Of a stretch of DNA of 64,000 bases, positions 18,790 to 29,736 are shown one piece after another; the stretch's first letter is position 1; each line of letters starts with the position of its first letter. This DNA comes from Rhynchopus sp. YZ270_cl-10. Taxonomy: Eukaryota; Euglenozoa; Diplonemea; Diplonemida; Diplonemidae. The stretch is taken from positions 1,178,001 through 1,242,000 of the forward strand of contig OZ037852.1 of assembly GCA_964035575.1 (NCBI GenBank), given 5' to 3'. Both the position numbers and the translations under genes were made by a program. The notes below the pieces were generated by a model, which saw nothing but the letters and a program-made list of their open reading frames with translations, was not told the DNA's origin and ran no database searches.

Positions 18790-20039
18790 AGATCAGTTGG
18801 TTTTATGTCATTTTCAATTTTGCCAGGGGTTTTAAGTGTTGGAAGATGATTGAAGAAATATAAAGGCAGTCAAATGGCTGCACTAAACGGATTATTATTC
18901 AAAACCACTACAATACCTATTCCTATTACAGGATCAGAAATCTGTACGATATGTGTGAGGATATTTACACGGACGGTGTTTCGTTGAGTGGATTTGAGTG
19001 CGTCGGGTGGGAGGGGTCGTGAAGAACAGAGGGCACACTGTGTATCCATCGTATTCAAATTGGGTACACTGTCACGAGAGGGCTTTGTATTTCAACTCAA
19101 CTTCAAAGCACAATACCACCGAAGGTACAACACACAGTTCATATCGCAACCCTACTAAAGAAAGCCCCTCTTCCCCCCCTTTTTTTTTGAATCAAAACCA
19201 ATTCCTTCCTTCGGAGTATTTTGTCTTCCCTTTTTTTAAATCCGGAGGGGAAGGGAGTACAGGTTACACCCTTTAATTGCTTTACTCGTTGCTAAAGTGA
19301 TAACTGAAGTTGGTTAATTCCGTGAAATAAGTGTTTTGCGCTATATAGGGCCCTGACGTCGTCTGAGTTCCGTCTTATTCAAAGAATACTTATCAGTAGT
19401 GACTGAAAAGTGTTTAGTATAGTGGATCTCACCCTCGGGTGTCTGCACTACACAACAAACAACTCACTTCAACAAAAAAAGTAACAGCGAGAGATAGGCG
19501 AGGAACGGCTGCGTGGAGCTCACACGAAAAAATAAAGGCGAGGTGTCCACATGTTATCAATTCTTCAAAATTATTCAAAAAAGAAAAATTCTTCCGTAAG
19601 GCCTCGGCTAAACATAGTTACCCACTAAGATGGGTACTTCGGTGATATAACAACACCAAAAAGCCCCTTTTCTTAGCGTCTGCAGAGGCGTTTGCACCCA
19701 GAACTTCATCTTTTATCTGTCTGGTCCGTCCCTCTTAATCAGACACCCCAGCCATGGTTATCCCCTTTGTTGTGTCAGTACGCCTTCACCCCCAGAGGGT
19801 GCTTTTGCGTCTGCCAACTTCACTTTGCTTCCTGCCTCCCATTTTATTCTTCCCTCAGTTTTAGTTTTGCTGTGCTACACATTTACGTTGATCACTCAGT
19901 GTTTTTTTTTTTTGGAATCACGTAACCAATCTGACTTCAGTCAGTTCACAAACAAAACTGAGCTCCCATATTTTATCTTGTTGAGTCACCCCCCTCTTCC
20001 GTTGTTAAATAATTTGTGGAACAATTTTCAATTTTTCTT
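18790..20039. other. Intergenic with short dispersed repeats
   Basis: No firm gene is seen. The region contains a cassette D tail (CACGAGAGGG then TTGTATTTCAACTC) at about 19070-19105, a cassette B copy (19418-19480) and a copy of the TTCGG-containing motif (19595-19650). It also contains a cassette E-like motif (19680-19720). Confidence 0.55.
19418..19480 (+). repeat. Hairpin cassette B copy
   Basis: This copy has the upper stem CACCC-TC-GGGTG with perfect pairing. Other copies have CACTC or CATCC on the left arm opposite the same GGGTG, so pairing is kept through wobble or compensating changes. Confidence 0.7.
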
Positions 20040-21260
20040 GGGTAAATTGCGATAACACGTATACTTTTTTTTTCGATTTGCGATAACACGTACACAAAAA
20101 GTATACGTGTTATCGCGAAAAAGTGTACGTGTTTTCGTGAACAAAAACGTACGTGTTTTCCCAGGTACCCAGGTACCCAGGTACCCAGGTACCCAGGTAC
20201 CCAGGTACCCAGGTACCCAGGTACCCAGGTACCCAGGTACCCAGGTACCCAGGTACCTGGTTTGTCAAGGAAACCAAACTTTTTGTCACGGAAAAAGTCG
20301 TGACAGGGCACTGGGTACTGGGTACACTGTGTACAAGGATAAAAGTCGTGAAAGAGCAACCACAGCTCCACATGACAAACACAAAAGTGTCCAGTCACGT
20401 GGGGCATTCATGCACTGAGGAGATAATGATCCAACAATTTACAAGAAAGATTACTTAACCTACTGCTGGAAGTTGCCAGGTCGTAGTAACACACAAAGTG
20501 TGCCTCCGTTCGGGAATACCGGATATTCTAGAGACCAAAAAGGCCTCTTCCGCTAGTCAAGGTAGAACCGAATGAACGGCCCAAGACCCCCGTGGAGAAG
20601 TTAAATGTTGTAATGCTATCAAGTACAAACTGCGACCACTGTCTTACCCTCCTCAATGCATGGTGGAAGATGTCTTTGACAACAAACATCCTGTACCCAG
20701 GTACCCATATTCCCAGACCCACGCAGTACCACGTCGCAGTACTACGCAAAATTTACCACCAGACCCTGTGTTCGTGCACCTTAAGTACGTAAGTCTGGTT
20801 CCCAGACCCACGCAGTGGCACATGACCGCAAGTGTGAGTGACCCACACAGAGGGATACGCAAAATTTACCACCAGACCCTGTCTTCTGAATGTCACACGT
20901 ACATTTTTTTGAACACTTTTCGCGATAACACGTACATATTTCGCTAAAAAACGGGGTGCTCGCAACCGCGTTCTAGACCCCCACAGATGCTCAAAAGTGC
21001 CAAATTTTGCTTTGAATGGCCTCAAATCGTCGAAATTAGCCATTTTTGGGGCCCAAAAAAAAAAAATTCGAGGGTCTAGGTATGGAGAGCGAGCACCTTA
21101 GAAGAAGGAAACACGTACATTTTTGTTCGCGATAACACGTATACTTTTTTGACCACTTTTCGCGATAACACGTACACTTTTTCGCGATAACACGTATACT
21201 TTTTGTGTACGTGTTATCGCAAATGGAAACAAAAAGTATACGTGTTATCGCAATTTGCCC
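20040..21260. mobile_element. Foldback element, Mutator-like target duplication
   Basis: The element is 1221 bp. The ends are inverted repeats beginning GGG(T/C)AAATTGCGATAACA, and a 9-bp direct repeat ATTTTTCTT flanks both sides (20031-20039 and 21261-21269). Nine-base duplications are typical of Mutator-like elements. The interior has many copies, in both orientations, of a palindromic unit with CGATAACACGTA, an octamer satellite (20160-20256) and no transposase. It is therefore non-autonomous. A second copy in the opposite orientation begins at 63593 and runs off the window. Confidence 0.85.
20160..20256 (+). repeat. AGGTACCC octamer satellite
   Basis: About twelve perfect 8-base units lie inside the foldback element. 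The unit contains the palindrome GGTACC. The heptamer arrays at 31028, 43846 and 55063 have related units. Confidence 0.95.
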
Positions 21261-21810
21261 ATTTTTCTTTTAAATCATCATTTTACGAAAAAAAAAGTAC
21301 CCTGAATGGCTTTTTTCATAAAAGCTCTTGAAGGTTTGAGGACGAACCACATCTACACACCTTCTGCAGTACAAAAAGGCTTCGGCCAAATATTGAGTAC
21401 AGACCGCGACGTGCTCACCAAGGTAGGTACTTTGGCGATTGTACACACAGCACATTCCAGTGATTTATATAGGTTGATGGTTGTGGTAGGTCACATAATA
21501 CAGCATAAAGCCTTTGTAAAAACTTAGTCGGGGGGAGGTTTTTTTTGTCACCTCATGAAATGAAGGGAGGAAAATAGAAACAAAGCATTTTGAACACACT
21601 TTTTGCGGTTCTTGGGGGGACGAACCGCGCTGCAGAGCCACCTCCTCACCAAACAGGTCGAGGTGTGTGTGTGCGTTTTACCACAACCCCCTCTCTCATG
21701 GGTTTTATCGTGCGATGAGTGTTACGTTTCTATTTCGCTGCCCAATAATTACGATGCGTTTTCCCTATAGGTGTCAGCCCTAAATGCCCAATAATTTGGC
21801 AAATACAAAT

Positions 21811-21865
21811 ATAGCGGAGCGCATCCTCGAGTGTCTACACTGATATATCCAAATTTTCAAACAAA
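21811..21865 (+). repeat. Hairpin cassette B copy
   Basis: ATAGCGGAGCGCATCCTCGA opens the copy, followed by GTGTCTACACT and the CCAAATTTTCAAA tail. The stem and tail follow the cassette B pattern, with several changes. Confidence 0.65.
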
Positions 21866-22048
21866 AAAAATGTTTTCTTGGATAGTGAAGACTACACTAA
21901 ACCAACAGACTGTCAAAAAGAAAGAACGAAAAAGCAAAAAAAAAAAAAAAAAAATCTCTATCTCCCAGCCAGGGCTCGCGCTAAAGTCCATCCCTCATCC
22001 CGGGATTTTTGGGGGTTTTGGTAGGAACGTTTTTTTTTTTTGCAGTAC

Positions 22049-22545
22049 TGGTGCTTCCCGGGGGGTATGCATTTCACAAATTTTCACAAAATGTGACAAG
22101 TTTTCACAAGTTTTCACAACACGAAAACCGCTATAAAATTGTGAAGGCTGGTGAAAAATGGTGAAAAATTGTGAAAAGTTGTGAAAAGTGCGAAAAGTTG
22201 TGAAAAGTTGTGAAAAGTTGTGAATTGATTTTATTTTTTTGGGGGGGTTTTTTTTGGGTTGGGTGGTGGCCCACCCATTGAGGGGTATTTTGGGATTCAC
22301 AAGATAGAACGTGATGTGGTGTACCTGTGTACCTGTGTACTGTGTACTGTGCGGAAATGACGAGAACTTGTCCATTTCGGCAAATTGACCCCACCACTGG
22401 CCGGACGGATTCCGGAAATGCAAATGCCGGCATTTAAAAGCTTCACCAACAAAGAAAAAAAGGGTGGTGAAAAGTTGTGAAAAGTTGTGAAAAGTTGTGA
22501 ATTGAATTGAAAATTTGTGAAATGCATACCCCCCGGGAAGCACCA
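22049..22545. mobile_element. Foldback element with AGTAC target duplication
   Basis: The element is 497 bp with 38-bp perfect terminal inverted repeats (start TGGTGCTTCCCGGGGGG). It is flanked by AGTAC on both sides (22044-22048 and 22546-22550). The interior consists of TTTCACAA/TTGTGAAA units and one copy of a motif that recurs outside the element (GACCCCACCAC near 22389). It has no coding capacity and belongs to no superfamily I can name. Confidence 0.88.
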
Positions 22546-22799
22546 AGTACGGGGATTTCATTAAGAAACCAGAAGTTCTAATATTGTTGAGTAAGACCAC
22601 CACATAGTGGACTTGCATGTACATGTGACCCCGCCGTGGAACGCAATTGGCTCGGAAAGTCAAAAGAAAGAGGAGAAAAAAGAAAAGGAAAAAAAAAAAA
22701 AGTTGGTTACCGTGCGCCTGCGGCGCTGCCTGTTCCCTTCCAGTTTCTACAGGCAAACACTTGCCCCCTTTACCTTACACCGACGGGTTTTGACCAAAA

Positions 22800-23245
22800 C
22801 CAAGAACTTGTCCATTTCGGCAAATTGACCCCACCACAGAACGGACGAATTCCGGAAATGCAAATGCCGGTGTTTTCGCGCATTTTCATGTTGCAAGACG
22901 TCAGGATCAGGGTGAGAAAATCTGGTTGTGGGATTTACATTGGCCCTCTTTACCCACATGGATTTTGACCAAAACCAAAAAATTGGCCATTTCGGCAAAG
23001 TGACCCCACCACAGCGCGGACGGATTCCGGAAATTCCAATCGCGGTATGTTTTGGGGCTGAAAACCCACTGATTTTCAGGAGAAAAATTGCTTCCAAATC
23101 TCGGAATTTTCCGAATTTTCCTGAAAATGACCCTTGTTTACGAGTATGGGTTCATATTTTGCGAAAATTTAAGTCACTAAAATTTTGTCCATTTTTCCGT
23201 ATATACCCCACCACAAGCCGGGATTGGCCCGGAAATGCCACAAAA
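22800..23245 (+). repeat. Spaced repeats with GTGACCCCACCACA core
   Basis: Three units at about 22808-22872, 22981-23042 and 23188-23245 share a CCATTTCGGCAAAGTGACC-type start, CCCCACCACA and (usually) GGATTCCGGAAAT. Another unit is inside the foldback element (22368-22433). Related sequence on the minus strand lies near 54671-54728. No gene is seen. Confidence 0.75.
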
Positions 23246-24182
23246 CGGGGTTTCCGGCCTCCCCAGCTAACCTTTTCAAGGAACGTTTTTCCGTACCCGA
23301 AATCCATTTTTTCCCCATTTTTTCCCATAATTAGCGCGACCACTGCTCCCAGCGGCCCAACGGATCTTTCCAGAACCCCGTTTTTTTGGGTTTTCCCCCA
23401 TCCCCCCCTGCTTGTTGCAATTCAGCCCCATTATTTTTTTGGTGCATTTTTTTTCTTCTTTTTTTTTTTGCATCCGATCACATACACGCCCTGTCACTCC
23501 CGTTTTTTTGTTTCATATCAAAAAAGTCTCCCTTCCAGAGGACGTCACATTCCTCGCCCACACCCCACCCCTCCAAATGGACGCAAGCGCGACGATAGAC
23601 AGGCACCCGAATTATTATTAAAAAAAAAAAATGCAGTACTATTTTCTGTTTCCTTCATATCCCCTCTCCCCCCCTTGCACTCTTAGATACCCTCAAAGTG
23701 CTACACATTTCGTCGATCACTCAAAATACCCTTTTTTCACTCCCTCACACAATTTAATTCAATAGCAAGGTGACTGAACACAGAGAGGATTTGTGGAAAC
23801 CAGCGTAGCTGATGCTGTGCGATAACGAATGTGATCAAAGGTGACTAAGCAAGCGAGAGAGGCTTAGGGTCATCTCATAAACCTTTTCTTTCCTTTAAGC
23901 AGCACTCATATTACCCCCTCCCACACCAACACCAAATCCCACAGAGCATCTACACCCCCCCCGTCTCCCAAACACAAACCGAATGGTTTTTCAAAACGTC
24001 TTTTTCTGAAAAAGAGGGGCCTCTCTGACTCCTCCTCCCCCTCTCTCCTCCCTATTTTTCAGGGTCTACCTGCATATCAGTGACACCTTTTGCAAAAAAA
24101 AATACCGTGAAATAATCAAAACCTAGAACTCTTTTGAATAGGCATTTTCACCTCCCAACCTTTTCTCCGCCTAACTCTGCTA
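23246..24182. other. Intergenic region before SWR1-like gene
   Basis: Pyrimidine-rich, with no credible gene. It contains a good cassette A copy (23838-23895). The part before 24183 is the leader of the next gene. Confidence 0.6.
23838..23895 (+). repeat. Hairpin cassette A copy
   Basis: GGTGACTAAGC pairs with GCTTAG and TCATC, with a CGAGAGAG-type loop, followed by TAAACCTTTTCTTTCC. The preceding ATAACGAATGTGATCAAA is shared with the copy at 6093. Confidence 0.72.
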
Positions 24183-27100
24183 ATGAGCGATCCACATGAG
24201 GAACGACGGCAGGAGAGTCTTGCTGCCATAACACTAGGGGTCGAAAGGATTACAGAGGAACTGGGTGCGTTGAGAACATGGCTGGCGTCGCTTGGGGTGA
24301 ATGTAGAGGACACTGTTACCTCCTCTGCCGCGCCTCCACCACGCCAAAGTGTTGAAGGGGTTTCGGTCACCCTCCCTGATCGAGCGTCCGACGACAGCAT
24401 CTTCCTCACCCGCCTTGTAGACCGGGAGGTGCTGTTGTCTGCTGTTGATGTCTGCATTTTTCTTGCCCTCCATTCTGCGCATTTGGTAGCATCTGGGGAG
24501 GCGGTAGGTGCGCAGCAGATTATCGACATCGCGCACACCCGATTAGGCATCTCCTCAACTGAACAGACGAAGTCATACTTTACCTCCAGGCTTTATCATG
24601 TTAAAGCGATGCTTCAAAAGGCCTCTGGAGAGGCTGAAATCATCTCTCATCGGATTACCATTTTGGATAAATGGAGATCCGCATTATCCCGCATTATATC
24701 AGAAATAACCGACTACGGTGCAGAACCTGCTGTCACAGTACTCCCCTCCGCCAATCGCCCCTGCACCAAACCTTTTGGACCAACCCCCGGCTACCGGGAT
24801 ACCGCATACCAGCCACGCACCCCCATTGCCAGAGTGTTGGACACTCCAGAATGCATTTTTTCTCCTAAAGGTGAAAGCAATGAAGAAGTGGCCTATGGTG
24901 GTGCAGTGTTTTTGGGGGTAACTCCGTTGGAGTATGCGCAAACATTGTTTCGGAGGGTGACCAGAAGGAAGAGGGAGAGGGATGGGCAGGACGACTTTGG
25001 GTTGGAAGAGAAGCGGATAAAAGAAAGGCTGGACCGTGCGCAGACGACGGCGAAGGAGTTGGCTTTGTTGGTACCACTGTCGACACAGACAAAGGCGCAT
25101 AATAAAAAGATCAAAGTACCGCAGATGTGGACAATACCACGAGCACTGCGCGCCTCCTCTCTCCTCGAATCCGGTGTAACCAACAACGCAAGAACACGAA
25201 ATATTCAGGTCACCACAAACGTTGCAACGATGTTAGAGCGGCAACGCAAACAGACCAGCGCCAAACAAGAAAAAGAGGCCAATAAAATCCGCGCCAGCGT
25301 GGCGAAAACATTGAACAAAGCGGTAATGAGCTTTTGGGACCATTGCTCGGGGATTCGGAAGAAGGCAACGAAGGATTGGGTTGCTTTCAAAAAGCAGGAG
25401 GTTTTGGAGACGAAGAAACAGCAGCTTTTGGATGAGGCTGAGCAGATTGCACAGGATTTGAGTGAACAGATGAAAGGGACTGGGACCGGCATGGCCAATG
25501 AGGAGAACCCTGATGACCCTGCGGACACAGGTGTGAACGACATCCCCACCCCAGCGATTCTAGACGGCGGCGGCAGAAAGCTTCGTGCCTACCAACAAAC
25601 TGGCCTCAACTGGCTTGTTGCGATGTTCGAGCGGGGTGTCTCCGGCATCCTTGCAGATGAAATGGGTCTCGGCAAGACCATCCAAACTATCGCGCTCCTC
25701 GCACACCTTGCCTCTCACGAGAAGATCTGGGGGCCGCACCTTGTCATTGTCCCCACCTCTGTCATGCTTAACTGGGAGATCGAATTCCGCCGCTGGGCCC
25801 CCGGCATGAAGCTAGTTGTTTACTACGGCTCGCAGGACGCACGACGCAAGAAACGCCTCGGGTGGACGAAGCCAGACGCATTCGACGTGTGCATCACCTC
25901 CTACCAGCTTGTCATGCAGGACGCTGAACACTTCAAACGCGTCTCAAACTGGAAGTACATGATTCTCGATGAGGCTCATATGATAAAGAATTGGCGGTCA
26001 AAAAAATGGCAGATTTTGCAGCAATTTAAGACGATGCGGCGGCTTCTGCTTTCGGGCACTCCTTTGCAGAACAATTTGATGGAGATTTGGTCGTTACTCC
26101 GCTTTTTGCTCCACGACAACCCGCTGCTTGCTTCGGACTCAAACTTCAACTCATGGTTCAACTCTCCCATGGCTAAGATGCTGGACTCTGGGGTCTGCGA
26201 CTCCACCGTTGTACAGCAACTACACACTTTGCTGCGACCTTTCGTTCTACGACGTCTTAAGCGGCAGGTCGAGAGTCAGATGCCAAAGAAGATAGAGAAA
26301 GTAGTTCACTGCCGCCTCTCAAAACGTCAACGCACCCTGTACGATGAATACATGCGAGCCGGCCCCACCCAGCAAACCCTCCGCACCGGAGGCTACGTCG
26401 GCGTGATCGGCATCCTTATGTCCCTCCGCAAAGTGTGCAACCACCCCTCCCTCTTCGAACCCCGCCCCATCTCCTCCCCTTTCTGCATGTACAACGAACG
26501 CAACTGTTCCCTCTACACGGTTCACTCCCCTAAAGGTCCTGAATTGCATCTTCCCCACATAGTCACCTCGATTCCGTCTGTTTTGTCTAATACTGAGATT
26601 TGCTTGACAGGGTTGACGTCGTCGTCGGTTCCGTTGTATCATATTCGTGATGCGAAACGGAAAGGGAAAGGGGTTTCGGTGCTTCCAACGTCTCCAGAGG
26701 AGGTGAAAGAGATGTATATGGCGGCAGAGCCTCCAGGGTATGGTGATGTGCTTGAGGCAGCGAGGGGGGATTGGACAGAGTTCAACTCTGCGGTGGAGTC
26801 GGAGGATGGTGTGATAGGGGGACGTGGTAGAGATGGTGGTGCGGATGCGTATGTGGCAGCGCGTGGTAAGGCGATGCGGGGGTATCTCGCATTTCTTCAT
26901 AGGACTGCCACAGAGGCACGGTCGGCCAGAGCACAACGCGCTGCAATGTCGCAGCGTCTCAGCATCATCGCATTTGAAACAAAGCAACCTAGTCTCGATC
27001 GGTTTGACCTCGGTCTCCTCCTTAGCGCCACCCCATCGGATAGCATGCACTTCGCACGCCGTGCGAGCAGCCACTTCATCCGCACCACCGTCACCCACCC

Positions 27101-28511
27101 GGACTCCCCACAACACCGGCCAACCCACTACGACACACGCTTTGCACAAACCCTCACGCTTCGTCCCCTCGCATACCGCAGACGCCCCCTTTGGGCTAAA
27201 ACCGCATGCTACATTCGTGGCGCCTCTTCAAGAGGACAAAGCCCACAACGAAGACTAGGACCACCAAAGCAAGCATCAGACCGGTGTTTGAAAACCTTCC
27301 GGAATGGCGAGATTGCGTGGAAAGCAGAGACAGACGAACCAATCGAGGTAAAGAAACCTAAGAAGAAGGAGAAGACGACGCCAGAGGATGAGACCTTTCT
27401 GTTCGGGGTGGCGCCATCAAAGAAAAGGGAGGTGCTAACGATCTCGCTTTGGGGTGAAGGGGACTACCTCTGTCCGGATTGGTCCGAGGTGATGTGCGAT
27501 CTGCAGCACAGAAGGACAGCCGCTGTGCACAGCCGCTTCCTCTGGCACACCGGAGTGACCATGGCGGGGATGAAGAACACTGCGTTGGTTGCACAGCGTT
27601 ACAGTGATATGTACATTCCACGCGCGACAGCTCCGCCTCACGAGATGATTACATCGGCTCGCTCAGAAGCTCCTCCTGCCTCAGATTTTGCAGCAAAGAT
27701 GACCCGCGATACAGCCCTCTGCGGGCAGTTCCCCCTTCTCGCCCTCCCAGACTCTCGCCTTCTCGAATATGATTGCGGCAAGCTGCAGGCCCTTGCAGCG
27801 CTTCTCCCTGTCCTCAAATCGCAGGGCCACCGGGTTCTCATCTTCACTCAGATGTCAAGGGTTCTGGACATATTAGAAGCGTTTCTTTCTATGAAAGGGC
27901 ATGTCTACCTTCGTCTCGATGGGTCTACCAAAATCGAAGACAGGCAATACAAAATGGAGCTCTTCAACACCGACGAACGCTACTTCGTCTTCATCCTTTC
28001 AACCAGAAGCGGCGGGGTCGGAATCAACCTAACCGGGGCTGACACTGTTATCTTTTACGACTCTGATTGGAACCCTGCCATGGATTTGCAGGCCCAAGAT
28101 AGGTGCCACAGAATAGGCCAAACACGCGATGTGACTGTCTACCGTTTGATATCTAAGCATACCGTCGAAGAGAATATTCTGATGAAGGCACGGCAAAAGA
28201 GGGTGTTAGAGAATGTGGTCATTCGTGCAGGGGGGTTTGGAGATGCCTCGAATCTGGCGGCAGAGACCGGTAATGTGCCGCAAAGTGGTGCAAAGGCGAA
28301 GGTGCTTGAATTTTTCCACCATCTTAGTGATGACGAAATTGCGCAGCTCAAAGAGGCGGAGAAAGGCGTAGAGATAACAGGAGAGGAGCAAACGAACAAT
28401 GCCTTCGAAGATCCGGCACTGCAAGGAAACCAACTGCTTGAGTTTGAGGAGGGGGTCGATCGTGAGGCGTATCAAAGGTATGAGGTGGAGGGTGGAGATA
28501 GGGGGGGGTAA
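24183..28511 (+). CDS. SWR1/SRCAP-type Snf2 chromatin remodelling ATPase
   Basis: The predicted protein (1442 residues) is the motor of a nucleosome remodeller. Enzymes of this class exchange histone H2A for H2A.Z. The N-terminal 460 residues include a basic helical stretch (about 300-430) that may serve as the HSA region binding actin-related proteins. The Snf2 ATPase begins at about 465: DEMGLGKT (about 490), the SWR1-typical VPTSVMLNWE (about 522), DEAH in ILDEAHMIKN (about 594) and SGTPLQNN (about 625). The second lobe starts only at about 1214 (FTQMSRVLDILEAFL) and contains DGST and QDRCHRIGQ (about 1304). A long insert of some 400 residues between the lobes marks the INO80/SWR1 subgroup. 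There are no introns. The INO80 branch is the main alternative. Confidence 0.93.
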   Translation: MSDPHEERRQESLAAITLGVERITEELGALRTWLASLGVNVEDTVTSSAAPPPRQSVEGVSVTLPDRASDDSIFLTRLVDREVLLSAVDVCIFLALHSAHLVASGEAVGAQQIIDIAHTRLGISSTEQTKSYFTSRLYHVKAMLQKASGEAEIISHRITILDKWRSALSRIISEITDYGAEPAVTVLPSANRPCTKPFGPTPGYRDTAYQPRTPIARVLDTPECIFSPKGESNEEVAYGGAVFLGVTPLEYAQTLFRRVTRRKRERDGQDDFGLEEKRIKERLDRAQTTAKELALLVPLSTQTKAHNKKIKVPQMWTIPRALRASSLLESGVTNNARTRNIQVTTNVATMLERQRKQTSAKQEKEANKIRASVAKTLNKAVMSFWDHCSGIRKKATKDWVAFKKQEVLETKKQQLLDEAEQIAQDLSEQMKGTGTGMANEENPDDPADTGVNDIPTPAILDGGGRKLRAYQQTGLNWLVAMFERGVSGILADEMGLGKTIQTIALLAHLASHEKIWGPHLVIVPTSVMLNWEIEFRRWAPGMKLVVYYGSQDARRKKRLGWTKPDAFDVCITSYQLVMQDAEHFKRVSNWKYMILDEAHMIKNWRSKKWQILQQFKTMRRLLLSGTPLQNNLMEIWSLLRFLLHDNPLLASDSNFNSWFNSPMAKMLDSGVCDSTVVQQLHTLLRPFVLRRLKRQVESQMPKKIEKVVHCRLSKRQRTLYDEYMRAGPTQQTLRTGGYVGVIGILMSLRKVCNHPSLFEPRPISSPFCMYNERNCSLYTVHSPKGPELHLPHIVTSIPSVLSNTEICLTGLTSSSVPLYHIRDAKRKGKGVSVLPTSPEEVKEMYMAAEPPGYGDVLEAARGDWTEFNSAVESEDGVIGGRGRDGGADAYVAARGKAMRGYLAFLHRTATEARSARAQRAAMSQRLSIIAFETKQPSLDRFDLGLLLSATPSDSMHFARRASSHFIRTTVTHPDSPQHRPTHYDTRFAQTLTLRPLAYRRRPLWAKTACYIRGASSRGQSPQRRLGPPKQASDRCLKTFRNGEIAWKAETDEPIEVKKPKKKEKTTPEDETFLFGVAPSKKREVLTISLWGEGDYLCPDWSEVMCDLQHRRTAAVHSRFLWHTGVTMAGMKNTALVAQRYSDMYIPRATAPPHEMITSARSEAPPASDFAAKMTRDTALCGQFPLLALPDSRLLEYDCGKLQALAALLPVLKSQGHRVLIFTQMSRVLDILEAFLSMKGHVYLRLDGSTKIEDRQYKMELFNTDERYFVFILSTRSGGVGINLTGADTVIFYDSDWNPAMDLQAQDRCHRIGQTRDVTVYRLISKHTVEENILMKARQKRVLENVVIRAGGFGDASNLAAETGNVPQSGAKAKVLEFFHHLSDDEIAQLKEAEKGVEITGEEQTNNAFEDPALQGNQLLEFEEGVDREAYQRYEVEGGDRGG

Positions 28512-28859
28512 AGTCGTTGTTCAAAGTTGTGTCTGAAGAAAAATGTGTCAAATGAAATGGAAACGAAACACTGTGTTTTTTTTGTCCCAGTTTAGAGCGT
28601 TTCTTGTTTTAGGTGAGTCTGAGAGGAGGAGGATCGGCAGTTGTTGTCGCCTGCAGTAGACAGCGCTACTAACAGGGACGCCAAAAGCTCGGAGCTTTGG
28701 GAAAATTTCTTTGCCTTACTAATGACCATTATCAGTCTGTGTAAACACGGAGCCGGCTTACCTATGATGGCTTTGAGTGCACGAAGAATATTTTATTGGA
28801 ATATTTTTACACATTTTGTGACCGTTTTAATATTTATTTTGTGCAGAGTGCAAGCGGAA
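28512..28859. other. Spacer with inverted ITS1 fragment
   Basis: The 3' flank of the remodeller gene is followed by the ITS1 copy at 28635-28752. An AT-rich stretch then ends in TTTATTTTGTGCAG, which could be a 3' splice site for the next gene. Confidence 0.6.
28635..28752 (-). other. Displaced ITS1 fragment, inverted
   Basis: This is the reverse complement of about 4381-4495 (ITS1 and the first bases of 5.8S), with very few differences. It has no attached 18S and almost none of 5.8S, so it is a stray piece of an rDNA unit. Confidence 0.88.
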
Positions 28860-29530
28860 ATGAAGGCGCAAGCTGGCGAGCTTGGTGGGCTGGAGGAGAA
28901 CGAGGCGGCTGAAGAACCAGCAGTGCTCCCCCGCGACGGTTTCATCGAGGGCTCTCTTCTCACCAGCCTGCAGAAGTACGGCCTGCGGTATGCACACACC
29001 CACAAACCTCCCTACCCCACCCACCCTTTTATTCGAGGTGACGACATCATCCCGAACACCCGTCTTTGTGACGAAGAGACAGCCTCCTGCGTGTCCTCCT
29101 GGTTCTGGTCCTCTGGCCCGTACTCTGGCCCGTCCTTGTCGTGAATTGTTGACCCCCGAAAATGGGCGGCAGTGAATTTCCGGATCGATCTGAAAAAATT
29201 CCGGGGTCGCAACATTTTTTTGGCGGATTTTTTATCACTTGAAAGTGGCTCCAAAAACAGGCTTTTCTATACGGAGAAACATGGAATGTATGATATAGTG
29301 GAGCACACTCAAGGGTGGCTACACTAATACAACCAAGTTTTCAAAAAAAACAAAAACAAAACAAGAACACAAGGAAAATATCAAAAAACTTCATAAAAAC
29401 CATTCAATACCCTTCTTTCTTCAGGATGCTTGATGAGGTTCAGTGGATAGAGTCCGAAGCTATGCTCAACAGCGCATTGACGACCATCGAAGATTTCAGA
29501 GAGACTGAGTTCAAAGCACTTCGGAAGTAA
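28860..29530 (+). CDS. Small two-exon protein, unknown function
   Basis: Exon 1 (28860-28987) ends at a GTATGC 5' site and exon 2 (29425-29530) follows TTCTTTCTTCAG. The join keeps the frame (CG then G gives Arg) and the product is about 77 residues, acidic and helical: it contains GELGGLEENEAAEEPA, LLTSLQKYGLR and, in exon 2, MLDEVQWIESEAMLNSAL. The start is uncertain: TTTTGTGCAG at 28837-28846 may be a 3' splice site, so an earlier exon is possible. The 437-base intron contains a cassette B hairpin (29295-29350). I do not recognise the protein. Confidence 0.55.
29295..29350 (+). repeat. Hairpin cassette B copy, in an intron
   Basis: ATAGTGGAGCACACTCAAGG is followed by the GTGGCTACACTAATACAACC tail and an A-rich end. 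It lies inside the intron of the small gene at 28860-29530, in the sense direction. Confidence 0.8.
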
Positions 29531-29622
29531 AACAAACACAATAAGAGAGAAGGGATGGGGGGAGAGGAGGAGGTGAATATATGCCTCTGTGACCTGCTTG
29601 GGCGAATACAAAAAAAAAAAAA

Positions 29623-29678
29623 ATAGTGGAGCACACTCTAGGGTGGCTACACTAATACAACCAAGTTTTCAAAAAAAG
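29623..29678 (+). repeat. Hairpin cassette B copy, consensus-like
   Basis: TAGTGGAGC pairs with GCTACACTA with one mismatch, and CACTC pairs with GGGTG across a short TA loop with one G-U pair. The tail ATACAACCAAGTTTTC is followed by an A run. The same sequence recurs at 61195. Confidence 0.85.
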
Positions 29679-29680
29679 AA

Positions 29681-29736
29681 ATAGTGGAGCTTGCAGATGT
29701 GGCTACACTATTCCAACAATTTTTTCACAAAAAAAA
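29681..29736 (+). repeat. Cassette B-like copy with CAACAATTT tail
   Basis: GTGGAGCTTGCAGATGTGGC and TACACTATTCCAACAATTTT are followed by a TTCAC and A run. It belongs to the variant seen at 12294, 39379 and 61962. Confidence 0.65.

Noticed and set aside
22928-23686. A 252-codon open frame
   Set aside because: It runs through the spaced GTGACCCCACCACA repeats and C- and T-rich DNA. The peptide is low-complexity Pro/Phe.
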